52,246 bases of DNA from Candidatus Hydrogenedentota bacterium (GCA_903925285.1 CAIYET010000042.1:1-52246); one strand, 5' to 3'. Numbered from the stretch's first letter, positions 8,765 through 17,947 are shown. Notes: generated from the letters alone by a model not told the origin. A program made the numbers and translations.

Positions 8765-9598
8765 TTATCGGTTCGTTGCCTCTTCTTGACCGCAGCGCGC
8801 CGCAAACGCTATCGCCGCCGCACGCAACTCCGCGCACGCGCTCAGCGACGCCAAATAGCTCGACTTCACATTGCGCGGCGACGGCAGGTTTTCAGTAACC
8901 GTCTGCAAACGCCCGAACGCGCCTTCCGCCACAACCTCGTGGCTGTTCACCGTCGCCCGGGGATCCGCGATGATCCGTACCCGCGTCTCCGTCGGACCGA
9001 TACCCATCAAACTCAGCGCCGCCGCAACGTTCACATTTTGCGGAAACGCCTGAAACGCATCCAGCGCATTACCCTCGAATATCACCAGCGGCTCCGCGAG
9101 GTTGTCCAGCACGATCCCGTGTTCCACGAGGTACGGCGCACCCGCCAAACCCTTCGGCGGCTTGCGCGTCGTCAACGTCACGCTGTGCAGACCCGCTTCC
9201 ATCGCCGCGCGTATACCGTCCAGCCCACACAACGCGCCCGACGGAATCCGCACCTGAATGTTGCTTTCCCGCGCGCGGTCGCGAAGGTCCGGACACTGCA
9301 ACAGGCCGCCCACGCTCATGACCAGGCAGTCCCGGCGATGCCGACTGCACGCCTCGACGACATCCTTCACCGCGCCGGCAACTGCACACTCGATCACAAA
9401 ATCCGCCGACGCCACGTTCTCTTCGAGACCGCATATCTCCGCATTCAACTGAAAGGTCCGGTGGAGCACCTTGGCGCGGTTTTCATCGATATCCGTCAGC
9501 GCCACGATTTCCGCCAGGATCGTTCCCTTTTGCAACGCAATACATAAATCGGCGCCAATGTTTCCGCAACCGACAAGACCAACCTTCATCAATGCCAT
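8765..9598 (-). CDS. nadX: L-aspartate dehydrogenase-like protein
   Basis: 277 residues. Family members oxidise L-aspartate with NAD(P) to iminoaspartate for NAD synthesis. An N-terminal Rossmann motif KVGLVGCGNIGADLC and DUF108-type C-terminal motifs (KPPKGLAG, GNALDAFQAFPQNVNVAAALSLMG, PRATVNSHEV) fit NadX. ATG 9598 was chosen; MKVG at 9589 is an alternative. The gene heads the ribosomal rplU-rpmA-obgE-proB operon, an unusual partner for L21/L27. No nadA or nadC is visible, so the role in NAD synthesis rests on homology. Confidence 0.85.
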   Translation of the reverse strand: MALMKVGLVGCGNIGADLCIALQKGTILAEIVALTDIDENRAKVLHRTFQLNAEICGLEENVASADFVIECAVAGAVKDVVEACSRHRRDCLVMSVGGLLQCPDLRDRARESNIQVRIPSGALCGLDGIRAAMEAGLHSVTLTTRKPPKGLAGAPYLVEHGIVLDNLAEPLVIFEGNALDAFQAFPQNVNVAAALSLMGIGPTETRVRIIADPRATVNSHEVVAEGAFGRLQTVTENLPSPRNVKSSYLASLSACAELRAAAIAFAARCGQEEATNR

Positions 9599-9624
9599 GA
9601 AAAATCCCAGCCTAACTAAGAGAC

Positions 9625-9660
9625 AAAAACGCCCCGCCTTCTTAACGAAAGGCCGAGGCT
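9625..9660 (-). terminator. Terminator-like hairpin in the nadX operon leader (possible attenuator)
   Basis: Read on the minus strand, a 10-bp stem with one bulged G (arms about 9649-9659 and 9631-9640) is followed at once by GTTTTTG. It lies between the predicted promoter (9713-9742) and nadX, with no gene before it. This makes it a candidate transcription attenuator for the nadX-rplU-rpmA-obgE-proB operon. Confidence 0.6.
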
Positions 9661-9712
9661 CCATACGCACGAAATCGACGCGCGGACAAGGTTCTCCAAC
9701 AGAACGAACGAG

Positions 9713-9742
9713 AGTATAGCAAACGAATACGCCGGAAATCAA
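9713..9742 (-). promoter_or_regulatory. Sigma70-type promoter of the nadX-rplU operon
   Basis: Minus strand: TTGATT (9737-9742), an 18-nt spacer, then TATACT (9713-9718). The predicted start is near 9706, giving a leader of about 108 nt that contains the terminator-like hairpin. The remaining divergent sequence up to 9949 shows no further gene or clear plus-strand promoter. Confidence 0.65.
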
Positions 9743-9949
9743 CGCACAACGGGCCGCCTCGTTGCAGACTGGCGCCCGCTTGCTTGAAACGTTGCTGGCA
9801 AAGGTGGGGACACTTGTCCAATCGGTTCGAGGATTTCTGGGCAAACCGCGCCGCAGCTTATCAACCTGGGAGATATCCACAATGCAATATAGAATCCGGA
9901 TCTCTCGCTGAGGCACAATACCTCTACGATGCCCACGATGGAGCTACGA

Positions 9950-11863
9950 ATGAACACTTATAGACACCGATACCGCAAAAGAAATGCCTACGCCGATTTC
10001 GAACTATCCGTCTTCATCCGCGCTCAGTCCTGGTTCGTCTCGATACTATTCATTTTGTTTGCCGGTCATACCGCTTTCGCGTTCGACGTAACAGGCGTCG
10101 TGATCGATCCGGCGGGGAAGCCCGTATCCGGGGCGCGAGTATGGCTGTGCCAGGACCGCACGGCACGGCATGCGGACACGGATGCGGTTGGCGCGTTTTC
10201 GTTTGGGGACGTCGCGCCGCGCCCTGTCGACCTCGTCGCGTACAAGGAAGGCTTCTCGTTCGGCGGCCAGACGGCGGCGGTAATCGGTTCCGGGACAGTC
10301 ACGCTGGTCCTGTCCGAACCAGCCACGCTCACGATTCGCGCCAAAAACGAATCCTTCGAACCCATTGCAGGCGCGTTTATCCGCCATCTTTGCATATCCG
10401 ATGCCTTCAATGTCGCCGTATCCGTTCTGAACGCGGACGGTTTCGCGCCGATGCGAAGCGACGCCGACGGGCGGCTGACCATCCCCGCGCTCCCCAAGGA
10501 CGGCCACATCCGTTTCGTGGTCGGCCACCGCGATTATGCCGACTCCTCCGTGGCGTATTTGCCCGTATCCGACAAGGAACAGACTATCCTTCTATATCCC
10601 GGCGTGAAGTTGCGCGGGCGCGTAACGGCCGATAAGGGAAACGGCGTTCCACACGCCTGCGTAACCGTCCTTCGCGTCGGCGCCGGCGCACAACGGGTTG
10701 CCGCAGAAGCGCTGACCGATCCCGACGGCTACTACCATGTGACTGTAGTACAAGACGACTACTTCGTCGCAGTAGCGCACCCGGATTTCGCGTCGCCGCG
10801 TTCGGTCGGCATCGGCGTCGGCAACGACGAAAAGAAAAATGTCGTGGACCTCGTGCTTGAATCGCCGCGCGTGATTACCGGTGTGCTCGATTATCCCGAC
10901 GGCAAGCCGTGCCAGGGCGCGCCGGTCTCGTACTGGATAGAAAAGGAGTCGTACACGGAAACGCTCACGCAACAGGACGGGCGTTTCGAGTTGCGGACGC
11001 CCCGCGCGGAAGGACACCTGCGCATCGTGTCACCGGACGGGTTCGAGACCGAGCATCGCGGCGACATCAAAATCGCAGCCGAAAACCCGGCCAAGCTGGC
11101 GCTCGAACCGATCAAGTTGAGGGCGCTCCCCGTCATCGAGGGCACGATTGTCGGCCCCGACGGACAGCCCGAATCGCGCGTGCTCATCGCCACCCGTGGA
11201 ATCGACCCGCCGATGTGGGCCTTGCCCAGCGACGACGGACGTTTCCGGATCGTCCTGCGCCAAGCGCCGCCCGAACGGGTCGTCGCGTTTCGCGCGGAAC
11301 ATGCCCAACGGTTTTTGCGCGCGGATTTCCAGGCCCCGCTCGACGATCCCAAACCGTTGCGCGTAACGCTCGAACCTTTCGAGCCAGACATCAAACGTCC
11401 CGATGCGCCGCCTGGCGACAACGCGTTCAAAGATATGCTCGACCAGTCCGCGCCAGAGATTACGTGCGATGCGTGGTTCAACACGACGCCGTTGACGCTC
11501 GAATCATTCAACGGCAAAGTCCTCATCCTGCTGTTTTGGGGCGGATTCGACGAACGTTCCACAGGCCGCAGCACCATCGAAGAGCTTCGCGCGCTGCACG
11601 TCCTATTGAAAGACGATCCCGAAACAGCCTTCCTCGGCATACACGACGGCGGCAAGGAACCTGCGGAAGTCCAGCGTTACGTGAAAGAATATGGGATCGA
11701 ATTCCCCGTGGGCCGCGACGCGGAACCCTTTCAAACCTTTGGCAAGTACGGCATCCACTATATCCCCCAGATCGTGCTCATCGATAAGCACGGTATCCTC
11801 CGCCACGTATCCGTGGAAGGACGCCTGCTCGAATTGATCAAATCGCTACGCCGGGAAGGATGA
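9950..11863 (+). CDS. Secreted carboxypeptidase-regulatory-like repeat protein with thioredoxin-fold C-terminus
   Basis: 637 residues. A basic N-terminus and hydrophobic stretch (about 20-45, ending HTAFAF) form a signal peptide. Several beta-sandwich modules of the CarboxypepD_reg type follow, for example VTGVVIDPAGKPVSGARVWL, LRGRVTADKGNGVPHACVTVLR and IEGTIVGPDGQPESRVLIATRG. The last ~140 residues are a TlpA/AhpC-like thioredoxin fold (GKVLILLFWGGFDERS, then IHYIPQIVLIDKHGILRHV). The usual WCxxC is replaced by GFDERS, so it cannot do dithiol redox chemistry. The start is ATG 9950 with GGAG 6 nt upstream. Its function is unknown; binding or scaffolding in the envelope is plausible. Confidence 0.8.
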   Translation: MNTYRHRYRKRNAYADFELSVFIRAQSWFVSILFILFAGHTAFAFDVTGVVIDPAGKPVSGARVWLCQDRTARHADTDAVGAFSFGDVAPRPVDLVAYKEGFSFGGQTAAVIGSGTVTLVLSEPATLTIRAKNESFEPIAGAFIRHLCISDAFNVAVSVLNADGFAPMRSDADGRLTIPALPKDGHIRFVVGHRDYADSSVAYLPVSDKEQTILLYPGVKLRGRVTADKGNGVPHACVTVLRVGAGAQRVAAEALTDPDGYYHVTVVQDDYFVAVAHPDFASPRSVGIGVGNDEKKNVVDLVLESPRVITGVLDYPDGKPCQGAPVSYWIEKESYTETLTQQDGRFELRTPRAEGHLRIVSPDGFETEHRGDIKIAAENPAKLALEPIKLRALPVIEGTIVGPDGQPESRVLIATRGIDPPMWALPSDDGRFRIVLRQAPPERVVAFRAEHAQRFLRADFQAPLDDPKPLRVTLEPFEPDIKRPDAPPGDNAFKDMLDQSAPEITCDAWFNTTPLTLESFNGKVLILLFWGGFDERSTGRSTIEELRALHVLLKDDPETAFLGIHDGGKEPAEVQRYVKEYGIEFPVGRDAEPFQTFGKYGIHYIPQIVLIDKHGILRHVSVEGRLLELIKSLRREG

Positions 11864-11937
11864 GAGTAAAGAAGGAATTCAGAACGTTACGAAAGAACGG
11901 CGGCCATCCATCTCAAATCTGAAATCCCATTCAAGCA

Positions 11938-11974
11938 CGAAAAGACCGCAAAAGCGCTTGGCTTTCGCGGTCTT
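11938..11974. terminator. Rho-independent terminator, rpsT / bidirectional
   Basis: AAGACCGC (11942-11949) pairs with GCGGTCTT (11967-11974), with further pairing inside. On the minus strand the stem is followed by a short T-rich tract, placing it about 20 nt after the rpsT stop. It can also serve the convergent gene ending at 11863. Confidence 0.8.
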
Positions 11975-11995
11975 CAAAACAGCGATTTGGACGAC

Positions 11996-12256
11996 TTACA
12001 AGGCGCCGGCGATACGCTGAAGCGTCGATTTCTTGCGAGCGGCACTGTTGCGGTGGATGACGCCCTTCGACGCAGCGCGATCGATTTCCGACAGGGCTTC
12101 CGGCAATGTTGCCTTGATCTTCACGGCGTCCTTCGATTCGATCGCTTCGGCGGCCTGCTTGACCAGCGTCTTCATACGCGACTTGACGGCCACATTGCGC
12201 TGGCGGCACTTCTCATTGGTGATGTTACGCTTCTTGGCGGATTTGATTTTAGCCAT
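11996..12256 (-). CDS. rpsT: 30S ribosomal protein S20
   Basis: 86-residue S20, which binds 16S rRNA in the 30S subunit. It starts MAKIKSAKKRNITNEKCRQRN and contains the helical core ASKGVIHRNSAARKKSTLQ. It is monocistronic, with its own promoter and terminator in view. Confidence 0.97.
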   Translation of the reverse strand: MAKIKSAKKRNITNEKCRQRNVAVKSRMKTLVKQAAEAIESKDAVKIKATLPEALSEIDRAASKGVIHRNSAARKKSTLQRIAGAL

Positions 12257-12305
12257 GATCGTTCCCTAAACCTGTACAAACGCTTCTGAAATCTAACGAG
12301 GAAGT

Positions 12306-12334
12306 AGTGTAGCAAACTCCAAGTGCATATTCAA
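12306..12334 (-). promoter_or_regulatory. Predicted rpsT promoter
   Basis: Minus strand: TTGAAT (12329-12334), a 17-nt spacer, then TACACT (12306-12311). The predicted start lies about 43 nt upstream of rpsT. Confidence 0.5.
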
Positions 12335-12356
12335 ACTGGCTTCTGCACGGGGAATC

Positions 12357-12386
12357 TTGATGTGGTCGCAAAGGCACTGATACGAT
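12357..12386 (+). promoter_or_regulatory. Possible promoter of the 12413 membrane protein gene
   Basis: TTGATG (12357-12362), an 18-nt spacer, then TACGAT (12381-12386), divergent from the rpsT promoter. This is a weak match. Confidence 0.35.
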
Positions 12387-12412
12387 GAGACGGTATAGAG
12401 GAGAAGTAGTCG

Positions 12413-14617
12413 ATGGCGGTTGGAAGCCCCGGCAAGAAGCACGTCGTGCCGTATTGGGACGTGGCCATTGCCATGACGGTGTTCCTGGTCGTTGTATCGG
12501 GTAGTTGGGGGTATTTGACAGTCTCCGGCTTGACACCGGGACCCGAGCATGGCGACTCAGAGTTTATGATCGTGTCTGCGGCTCTGTGGGCCACGGGTCA
12601 CACGTTTTCGATCGTGCCCAATCCTTTTATGTCGATTCCTCCCGCGTTCCTCGACTTTTTGACGCACAAGACGGATGCGCTGCAAACGAATCAATTCCCA
12701 CACGAACTATTTTTGCCTCTCCCGGGGGAAACCAAGTTCATTTACGATCGACTCTACCTTCTCTATGCGATGGGTATTTTGTGGCGCATCGTCGAAATTT
12801 CGTGGAGTTCCCTGAACATTCTGGTTTCTTTTTTCGCCGGTTTGACCGCCGCGATAACCTATGGCATTTTCCGCTTGGGAATGGGCCGGTCGATCGCCTT
12901 TGTTGGAACGCTCTTGTTCGTCTCGTCCCCGCTATTCTTGACCGAACTCCCGGCGCTCAGGGACTTCTGCAAGGCGCCATTTATTCTGGGTGCGCTTTTG
13001 GCAATAGGCTATTTGCTGAGCAGATCCCCACGGAAACCCGGCTTGGTCGTCTTGGCCGCCGCGATAGGCCTTTTTACCGGTATTGGGATGGGATTCCGGC
13101 AAGACATAATCATCGTGCTGCCGCCGCTTGTGGTTTCATTGCTGTTCGCGCCGGGCGTTAGACTGTTTTCGTTCAAGTTCAGATTGGCAATGGTATCCCT
13201 TTTTCTCGCGTGTTTTTGGGTTCCGGCGTATCCGGTCTTTCGGGAAGTCAAAAAAAGCGGCGGCAACAACTCTTTCTATCTAACGCAGGGCTTTTCTCGC
13301 TACATGTTGGCGGATGCAGATACGACAAGGGCTTCGTATGGACCGCTTTACAGCGACGATGATTTCATAACACACGCTACCATTTCACACTATGCGGCCC
13401 AGACTCGGAGGCAATACCAAGCAAGGTTCACCATAGCGAGAATGTTATTTCAAGAAGTCTCTCTACGAGAATTGCCCGTCGATCCGGGCGCCTCATTTCT
13501 GTTCGCAGCACTTGCGGCATACTGTCGAACCGATTTTGGACTTTGGAGCGATGAATCCGAGAAGGTGACCCGTGGCCTTGTCCGCGACCTCGCCGCAACG
13601 TTCCCGGCAGATATTGTTACGCGTTGGTATGGCGCGACATTGCGCTGTGTTCGCGGCCTTCAAAGCAAGGGGTCGTATTGCGACATGTCCAATCCTTTTA
13701 TTAGACGATCGCTCGAATTCCACGCACCGTTCACGCGCCATTTCCGGAAATATGGCTTGTTCTATGCCGGGTTGACGTTCTTGATATTGTGCGGAAAGAG
13801 TTTCCGGCTGGGCATTGGGGCCATGTTAACACCAATCTATTTTTGTGGTTATACCAGCCTTGGATTTAAGTTAAGGCATGCATTCCATCTCGATGTGGTC
13901 TCTTATTGGCTGGCGGGTTTCCTCATCAATGCGTGCATTCTCTGGATAGCGAGCCATGTTTCTCGCCAGCGTTGGAGGCTGGTCTTCCGGTTGCGCCCGT
14001 GGTCTTCGGAGCCGCCGCGCATCGTGTCCGTCCGTCTGCTGGCGGGCGTGTTGGCGATGGGATTGTCTCTCGCGGTTCCGCTCTACGTGGCGCGTTTCGT
14101 TCAAAGCGTCAAGATGGATAAGGTCATTGCACGGTATGAATCCGCGGCCCTGGAACCCGTGCCCACCACTCAAAGCGCGGAACCGGATGGCGCCATTTTG
14201 TATTCTCCCGTTTCGCTGCCTGGTTTCGAGCGGTCGGCGTGGTCCCCCGACGTTTTGGCCGAGTATCTGGTTGTGGAATTGGAAACCAAGGTGCAAGGGC
14301 CTGTCGTCAACATAAAATACACTCGAACGAACATCGATTTCGACAGGGTGGACGATTGTCCGGTTTGGGATACTCCCGGTCCGTATACGGTTCGTTACTT
14401 TTTTCCGGCCTACAGTTTTTCGCGGCGTTTTCAGGAAAGCTCAAGCCAAGGCTCCCCTCTGCCGGATTTCGTGGGCATCGCCGTTCCAAAGGAAGTCACG
14501 GTAAAAGGACTTTACCGCGTACGCAATAAAGAGATGTTTCCAATCTTGATGAACGTCTGGTTGCCGGACAACACGAAGCTGTTCAAAAAATATTACACGC
14601 TTTCATTTCAGTCTTAG
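12413..14617 (+). CDS. Multi-pass membrane protein, GT-C glycosyltransferase-like (unassigned)
   Basis: 734 residues with about 10-12 predicted membrane segments: an N-terminal helix at 16-36, clusters at about 120-280, 445-520 and 545-565, then a C-terminal ~150-residue soluble part. A large extracytoplasmic loop after the first helix holds acidic residues (PGPEHGDSEFMIVS). This resembles the layout of GT-C polyprenyl-phosphate-sugar glycosyltransferases such as PMT/ArnT types. No motif settles the family, so the call is by architecture only. AGGAG lies about 9 nt before the ATG. Base composition appears more AT-rich than in the neighbours (many TTT and ATA codons), which may mean transfer. 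The permease gene follows 79 nt downstream. Confidence 0.65.
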   Translation: MAVGSPGKKHVVPYWDVAIAMTVFLVVVSGSWGYLTVSGLTPGPEHGDSEFMIVSAALWATGHTFSIVPNPFMSIPPAFLDFLTHKTDALQTNQFPHELFLPLPGETKFIYDRLYLLYAMGILWRIVEISWSSLNILVSFFAGLTAAITYGIFRLGMGRSIAFVGTLLFVSSPLFLTELPALRDFCKAPFILGALLAIGYLLSRSPRKPGLVVLAAAIGLFTGIGMGFRQDIIIVLPPLVVSLLFAPGVRLFSFKFRLAMVSLFLACFWVPAYPVFREVKKSGGNNSFYLTQGFSRYMLADADTTRASYGPLYSDDDFITHATISHYAAQTRRQYQARFTIARMLFQEVSLRELPVDPGASFLFAALAAYCRTDFGLWSDESEKVTRGLVRDLAATFPADIVTRWYGATLRCVRGLQSKGSYCDMSNPFIRRSLEFHAPFTRHFRKYGLFYAGLTFLILCGKSFRLGIGAMLTPIYFCGYTSLGFKLRHAFHLDVVSYWLAGFLINACILWIASHVSRQRWRLVFRLRPWSSEPPRIVSVRLLAGVLAMGLSLAVPLYVARFVQSVKMDKVIARYESAALEPVPTTQSAEPDGAILYSPVSLPGFERSAWSPDVLAEYLVVELETKVQGPVVNIKYTRTNIDFDRVDDCPVWDTPGPYTVRYFFPAYSFSRRFQESSSQGSPLPDFVGIAVPKEVTVKGLYRVRNKEMFPILMNVWLPDNTKLFKKYYTLSFQS

Positions 14618-14696
14618 GCGGGAATGGGACCGCGCGAGGTACCCTCTGACGGTAGCACGACGTTGGAAACATCGCGCTACATCGGGAGACGAAGGT

Positions 14697-15665
14697 ATGG
14701 CTTGGATGATACGGTCGTTGCGCAAGGTCGGCGTCGTGGTATTTTTGATCGCGCTATGCGTTGCCGTCGCCGTCAAGCAGCCCGAGTTCCTCTCGGTCGA
14801 CAATCTCAAAGACGTGTTGGTGCAGATCTCCGGGATCGCCATCGCTGCGGTCGGTATGACGCTGGTCATTCTGACGGCCGGTATCGACCTTTCCGTGGGC
14901 AGCGTTTTGGCGCTATCCGGGTGCGCCGGGTCGTTGGTGGGACTCAAGCTCGCCGAGTCCGGCCCGGCGTGGTTGGCAACCCCGCTCGGTTTTCTCGCAG
15001 CGATCCTCGTCGGGGCGCTGTGCGGTCTTGCGAACGGCCTGATGATTACCAAGATCCCGTTGACGCCTTTCATCGCCACGCTGGGCGTGATGGGCGTCGC
15101 GCGCGGCCTTGCGTACTACATTTGCCACAGTTCGCCGGTGCAGGTCACGCCCGGCATGCGCCAGATCGCGCTCGCCCGGCCCTTGGGCGTCCCCTTTCCC
15201 ATCGTGCTGATGCTGGCGATTTTTGTGCTCGGCTGGCTGGCGCTCGAACGTACCCGGTTCGGACGCAACGTATACGCCATCGGCGGCAACGAGGAATCCG
15301 CCCGCCTGAGCGGTATCCGAATCCACGCGTCCAAGATCCTCGTCTACACGCTGACGGGCGCATTTGCGGCGATCAGCGGGCTTATCGTCGCCGGACGTCT
15401 GGCGTGGATGATGCCGCAAGAGGGCGACGGGTTCGAGCTGGACGTGATCGCGGCAGTCGTCATCGGCGGCACGAGTTTGTCTGGCGGCCAAGGGACTGTT
15501 CTTGGTACACTGCTCGGCGCGCTGATCATGGGTGTTGTGCGCAACGGACTCAATCTGACCGCCGTCGATTACAACGTCCAAAAGGTCGTCATTGGCGGCA
15601 TTATCATCGCGGCCGTCTCGGTAGACGTTCTCGCAAGACGGCTTGGCCGCGTAGGAAAAGGATAA
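14697..15665 (+). CDS. Sugar ABC transporter permease, ribose/RbsC (BPD_transp_2) type
   Basis: 322 residues with about 8-10 membrane helices. It has the RbsC-family signatures LTAGIDLSVGSVLALSG, ANGLMITKIPLTPFIATLG, NVYAIGGNEESARLSGI and VVIGGTSLSGGQGTVLGTLLG. It forms the membrane channel of a CUT2 importer for ribose, xylose, inositol or similar. GGAGA precedes the ATG. It is followed 14 nt later by the binding protein; the usual RbsA-type ATPase is absent between or beside them, so it must be encoded elsewhere or shared. Confidence 0.93.
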   Translation: MAWMIRSLRKVGVVVFLIALCVAVAVKQPEFLSVDNLKDVLVQISGIAIAAVGMTLVILTAGIDLSVGSVLALSGCAGSLVGLKLAESGPAWLATPLGFLAAILVGALCGLANGLMITKIPLTPFIATLGVMGVARGLAYYICHSSPVQVTPGMRQIALARPLGVPFPIVLMLAIFVLGWLALERTRFGRNVYAIGGNEESARLSGIRIHASKILVYTLTGAFAAISGLIVAGRLAWMMPQEGDGFELDVIAAVVIGGTSLSGGQGTVLGTLLGALIMGVVRNGLNLTAVDYNVQKVVIGGIIIAAVSVDVLARRLGRVGKG

Positions 15666-15679
15666 CTGGGAGATTGTTC

Positions 15680-16630
15680 ATGCGGAAACTCGTTGCGTTT
15701 GCGTCCATGTTCGTTTTGATCGTCGCCTTGGCGGCGTGCGGAAAATCGACTTCGACACCAGCCAAGCAAGTGGTCGTCGGATTCGTCTCGCCCGCGTTGA
15801 CGAGCACGTTTCATGTGACGCTCATCGAAGCAGCCAAGAAAGCAGGCGATCAACTCGGCTGGAAAGTCGAGTCGCTCGCGCCGGACCGCGAAACCAATTT
15901 TGCCGCGCAAGTGGACATGGTTCAAGCGCTGGTACGCCGCAAAGTGAGCGCCATCTCGATTTGCGCGATCAACGACAGCGCCATCATGGGCGCCGTCGAA
16001 CAGGCCAACGCCGCCGGTATCCCCGTGTTCGTACACAACTCGCTCATGCCCTTGGCCGGGGGAAAAGTCGAAGCCTACATCGGATACGACCAACGTAAGG
16101 CCGGACGCCTCTGCGGCGAATACGCCTGCGAACTCCTCAAGAAACGGCACGGCGACTACAAGGGCAAGGTGTATCTCCTGCTCGGTATCCCCGGCATTCA
16201 CACAACGGAACGCTCGACCGGGTTCCTCGAAGCGATTGCGGCGCATCCCGCCATCGAAGTCGTCGCGAAGACCCCCGCAAACTGGGAACGCCAGCAAGCC
16301 ATGAATGCCGCCTCGGCCGCCTTCAAGGCCACGCCCGACATCGACCTCTTCTTTGCCTGCTCGGACGCGATGGCCCAAGGCGCGGCTCAAGCGGTCAGAG
16401 AAGCAGGAATACCCGCATTCACCATCGGGATCGACGGCAATCCCGACACGCTCAAAGACATCAAAGAAGGCGTCGTGACCGCCTCATGCGCCGTGTACCC
16501 CGGCGAGATGGGCCGCATCACACTCGATACCATCCGCCAACATCTCGAAGGCAAACCCATCCAACCCAAAGTCGAGACCCCCATCAAGATCATCGACCAA
16601 TCCAACGTCGATGAACTCCTGGGCAAGTAG
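15680..16630 (+). CDS. Sugar-binding lipoprotein of ABC transporter (RbsB-like, Peripla_BP_4)
   Basis: 316 residues. It begins with a lipoprotein signal MRKLVAFASMFVLIVALAAC; the Cys in LAAC is the lipidation site. A type I periplasmic-binding fold follows, with GFVSPALTSTFHVTLIEAAKK, INDSAIMGAVEQANAAGIPV and FTIGIDGNPDTLKDIKEG, typical of ribose/galactose binders. ATG 15680 has GGGAG about 7 nt upstream. It partners the permease at 14697-15665. The ligand cannot be deduced. Confidence 0.93.
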   Translation: MRKLVAFASMFVLIVALAACGKSTSTPAKQVVVGFVSPALTSTFHVTLIEAAKKAGDQLGWKVESLAPDRETNFAAQVDMVQALVRRKVSAISICAINDSAIMGAVEQANAAGIPVFVHNSLMPLAGGKVEAYIGYDQRKAGRLCGEYACELLKKRHGDYKGKVYLLLGIPGIHTTERSTGFLEAIAAHPAIEVVAKTPANWERQQAMNAASAAFKATPDIDLFFACSDAMAQGAAQAVREAGIPAFTIGIDGNPDTLKDIKEGVVTASCAVYPGEMGRITLDTIRQHLEGKPIQPKVETPIKIIDQSNVDELLGK

Positions 16631-16699
16631 AGCGTCGAGACGAAGCATAAAACGGAAAAGGCCTTACTGCCGCGAGAAATGCGTCCTCTGCTTCTCAGG

Positions 16700-16891
16700 C
16701 TATCTTGAGGCGGTTGTCTGCCGTTTGCACGCAGCTTGCCATAGTTTTGCCGCAGGGCTGTCGGCGGTTGCAAGTTTGTGAAGACGTTTCCGTCGCTCTT
16801 CCTCTGCGGTCAAGCCTTCGTTTTCGTTCAGAAGCTCCGCTTGGATGCGGTTCTTCATCTCAACACAATCGAATTCCTCTTTGTTGTTCAT
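16700..16891 (-). CDS. Small conserved-looking hypothetical protein
   Basis: 63 residues, highly charged: FDCVEMKNRIQAELL, then GLTAEEERRKRLHKL and SPAAKLW. The pattern CVEMKxxIQxxL...GLTxEExxxxR is one I associate with small antitoxin-like or regulatory proteins in metagenomic genomes, but no partner toxin lies beside it. A strong AAAGGAG is about 11 nt before the ATG. It is 45 nt downstream of the DUF2804 gene in the same direction. Function unknown. Confidence 0.6.
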   Translation of the reverse strand: MNNKEEFDCVEMKNRIQAELLNENEGLTAEEERRKRLHKLATADSPAAKLWQAACKRQTTASR

Positions 16892-16936
16892 GGCTAGACG
16901 ATCTCCTTTATTCCAGTCGGCGAATATCCGGCGACC

Positions 16937-17947
16937 TCACCACCGCGCGATGAATTCCTCGGCCCAGCCGAGGCCGTTCGTGATGGCGGTGCGTTCACCG
17001 TCCGTCCGTACGCTGCCCTCGAAACGTCCAAACATTTGATGAACGCCGGACTTGATCACGAGCAGGTTGGCGCCCAGTTTGCGGTCGTAAAATGGCGTGA
17101 ATGCGATGTCCACGTCGTCGGATTCGAGCGTGTGAATTCGCCACGGCTTCATGAAATCCGTGCGGTCGTATTCGAATCGGATCGGTTCCTGGATCTTGGC
17201 CAAGCGTCCGTTGCGACAAATGCCGTTTTCCGTCGCGCCGGTGCCATCGGTCCATTGTCCGCCGAAGTTCAGGCCCACGATGTCCGTGCCGCACCGTGCG
17301 GCGCACGTGGCCCAGTTCCACGCGATCCGGTATGGCCATATTCCGCGTCCGAAATCCAATACGGCAAAAGCCTCCGGGCCGGACACCTCGTACGAACGTG
17401 AACCCAACACGATATGGCCGCTTGCGGGAATCGCGTTTTGTTTCGAGGTAAATTGGAACTGGCGCGCGTTCCACGGCACGACGACATTCAGCGTCTCCTG
17501 ATTCGGTAGACGCCGGATATCGATTCCGGCCTCCAACCCTTTTCGTGCAAACCCGGGCCAACAGACATCTATACGCACGTTGTCGCCCGCGTCCTCGATG
17601 GTAATCAGGGTATCGCGACGCGCCACCCGGATCGGTTCGCCGACCCGTTCGCCCGGACGCACGCTAAAGGGTATGGCAAGCGTTGCATCGAAACACCGGT
17701 TCGCATCGAAGTCCAGCAAGTAAACGTTGGCAAAGGCAAAATAGTCTATCGAAGCCACCGTCACCGAAAACGCAAACGACGGCGTCATCACGCACCAGTA
17801 GTCCCAACGCTTCTTGCGCGGCCAATGTCCCGATAGATTGCACCGATGCAGCGGATGCCGCGACCAACCGACGGCGTCGGGATTCAAGATCCCGTCGTTC
17901 GAGCACAGATCGACGGGCGCTACGATTTCAGGCGACGAATAGGACAT
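16937..17947 (-). CDS. DUF2804 domain protein
   Basis: 336 residues from ATG 17947 (ATG 17965 also possible). Family hallmarks are LCSNDGILNPDAVGWSRHPL, CNLSGHWPRKKRWDYWCV, GIWPYRIAWNWATCAARCG and LNFGGQWTDGTGATENG. DUF2804 proteins are single-domain beta-rich proteins, likely lipocalin-like; no activity is established that I can state. It sits 91 nt after cysS in the ftsY-cysS direction. Confidence 0.88.
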   Translation of the reverse strand: MSYSSPEIVAPVDLCSNDGILNPDAVGWSRHPLHRCNLSGHWPRKKRWDYWCVMTPSFAFSVTVASIDYFAFANVYLLDFDANRCFDATLAIPFSVRPGERVGEPIRVARRDTLITIEDAGDNVRIDVCWPGFARKGLEAGIDIRRLPNQETLNVVVPWNARQFQFTSKQNAIPASGHIVLGSRSYEVSGPEAFAVLDFGRGIWPYRIAWNWATCAARCGTDIVGLNFGGQWTDGTGATENGICRNGRLAKIQEPIRFEYDRTDFMKPWRIHTLESDDVDIAFTPFYDRKLGANLLVIKSGVHQMFGRFEGSVRTDGERTAITNGLGWAEEFIARW

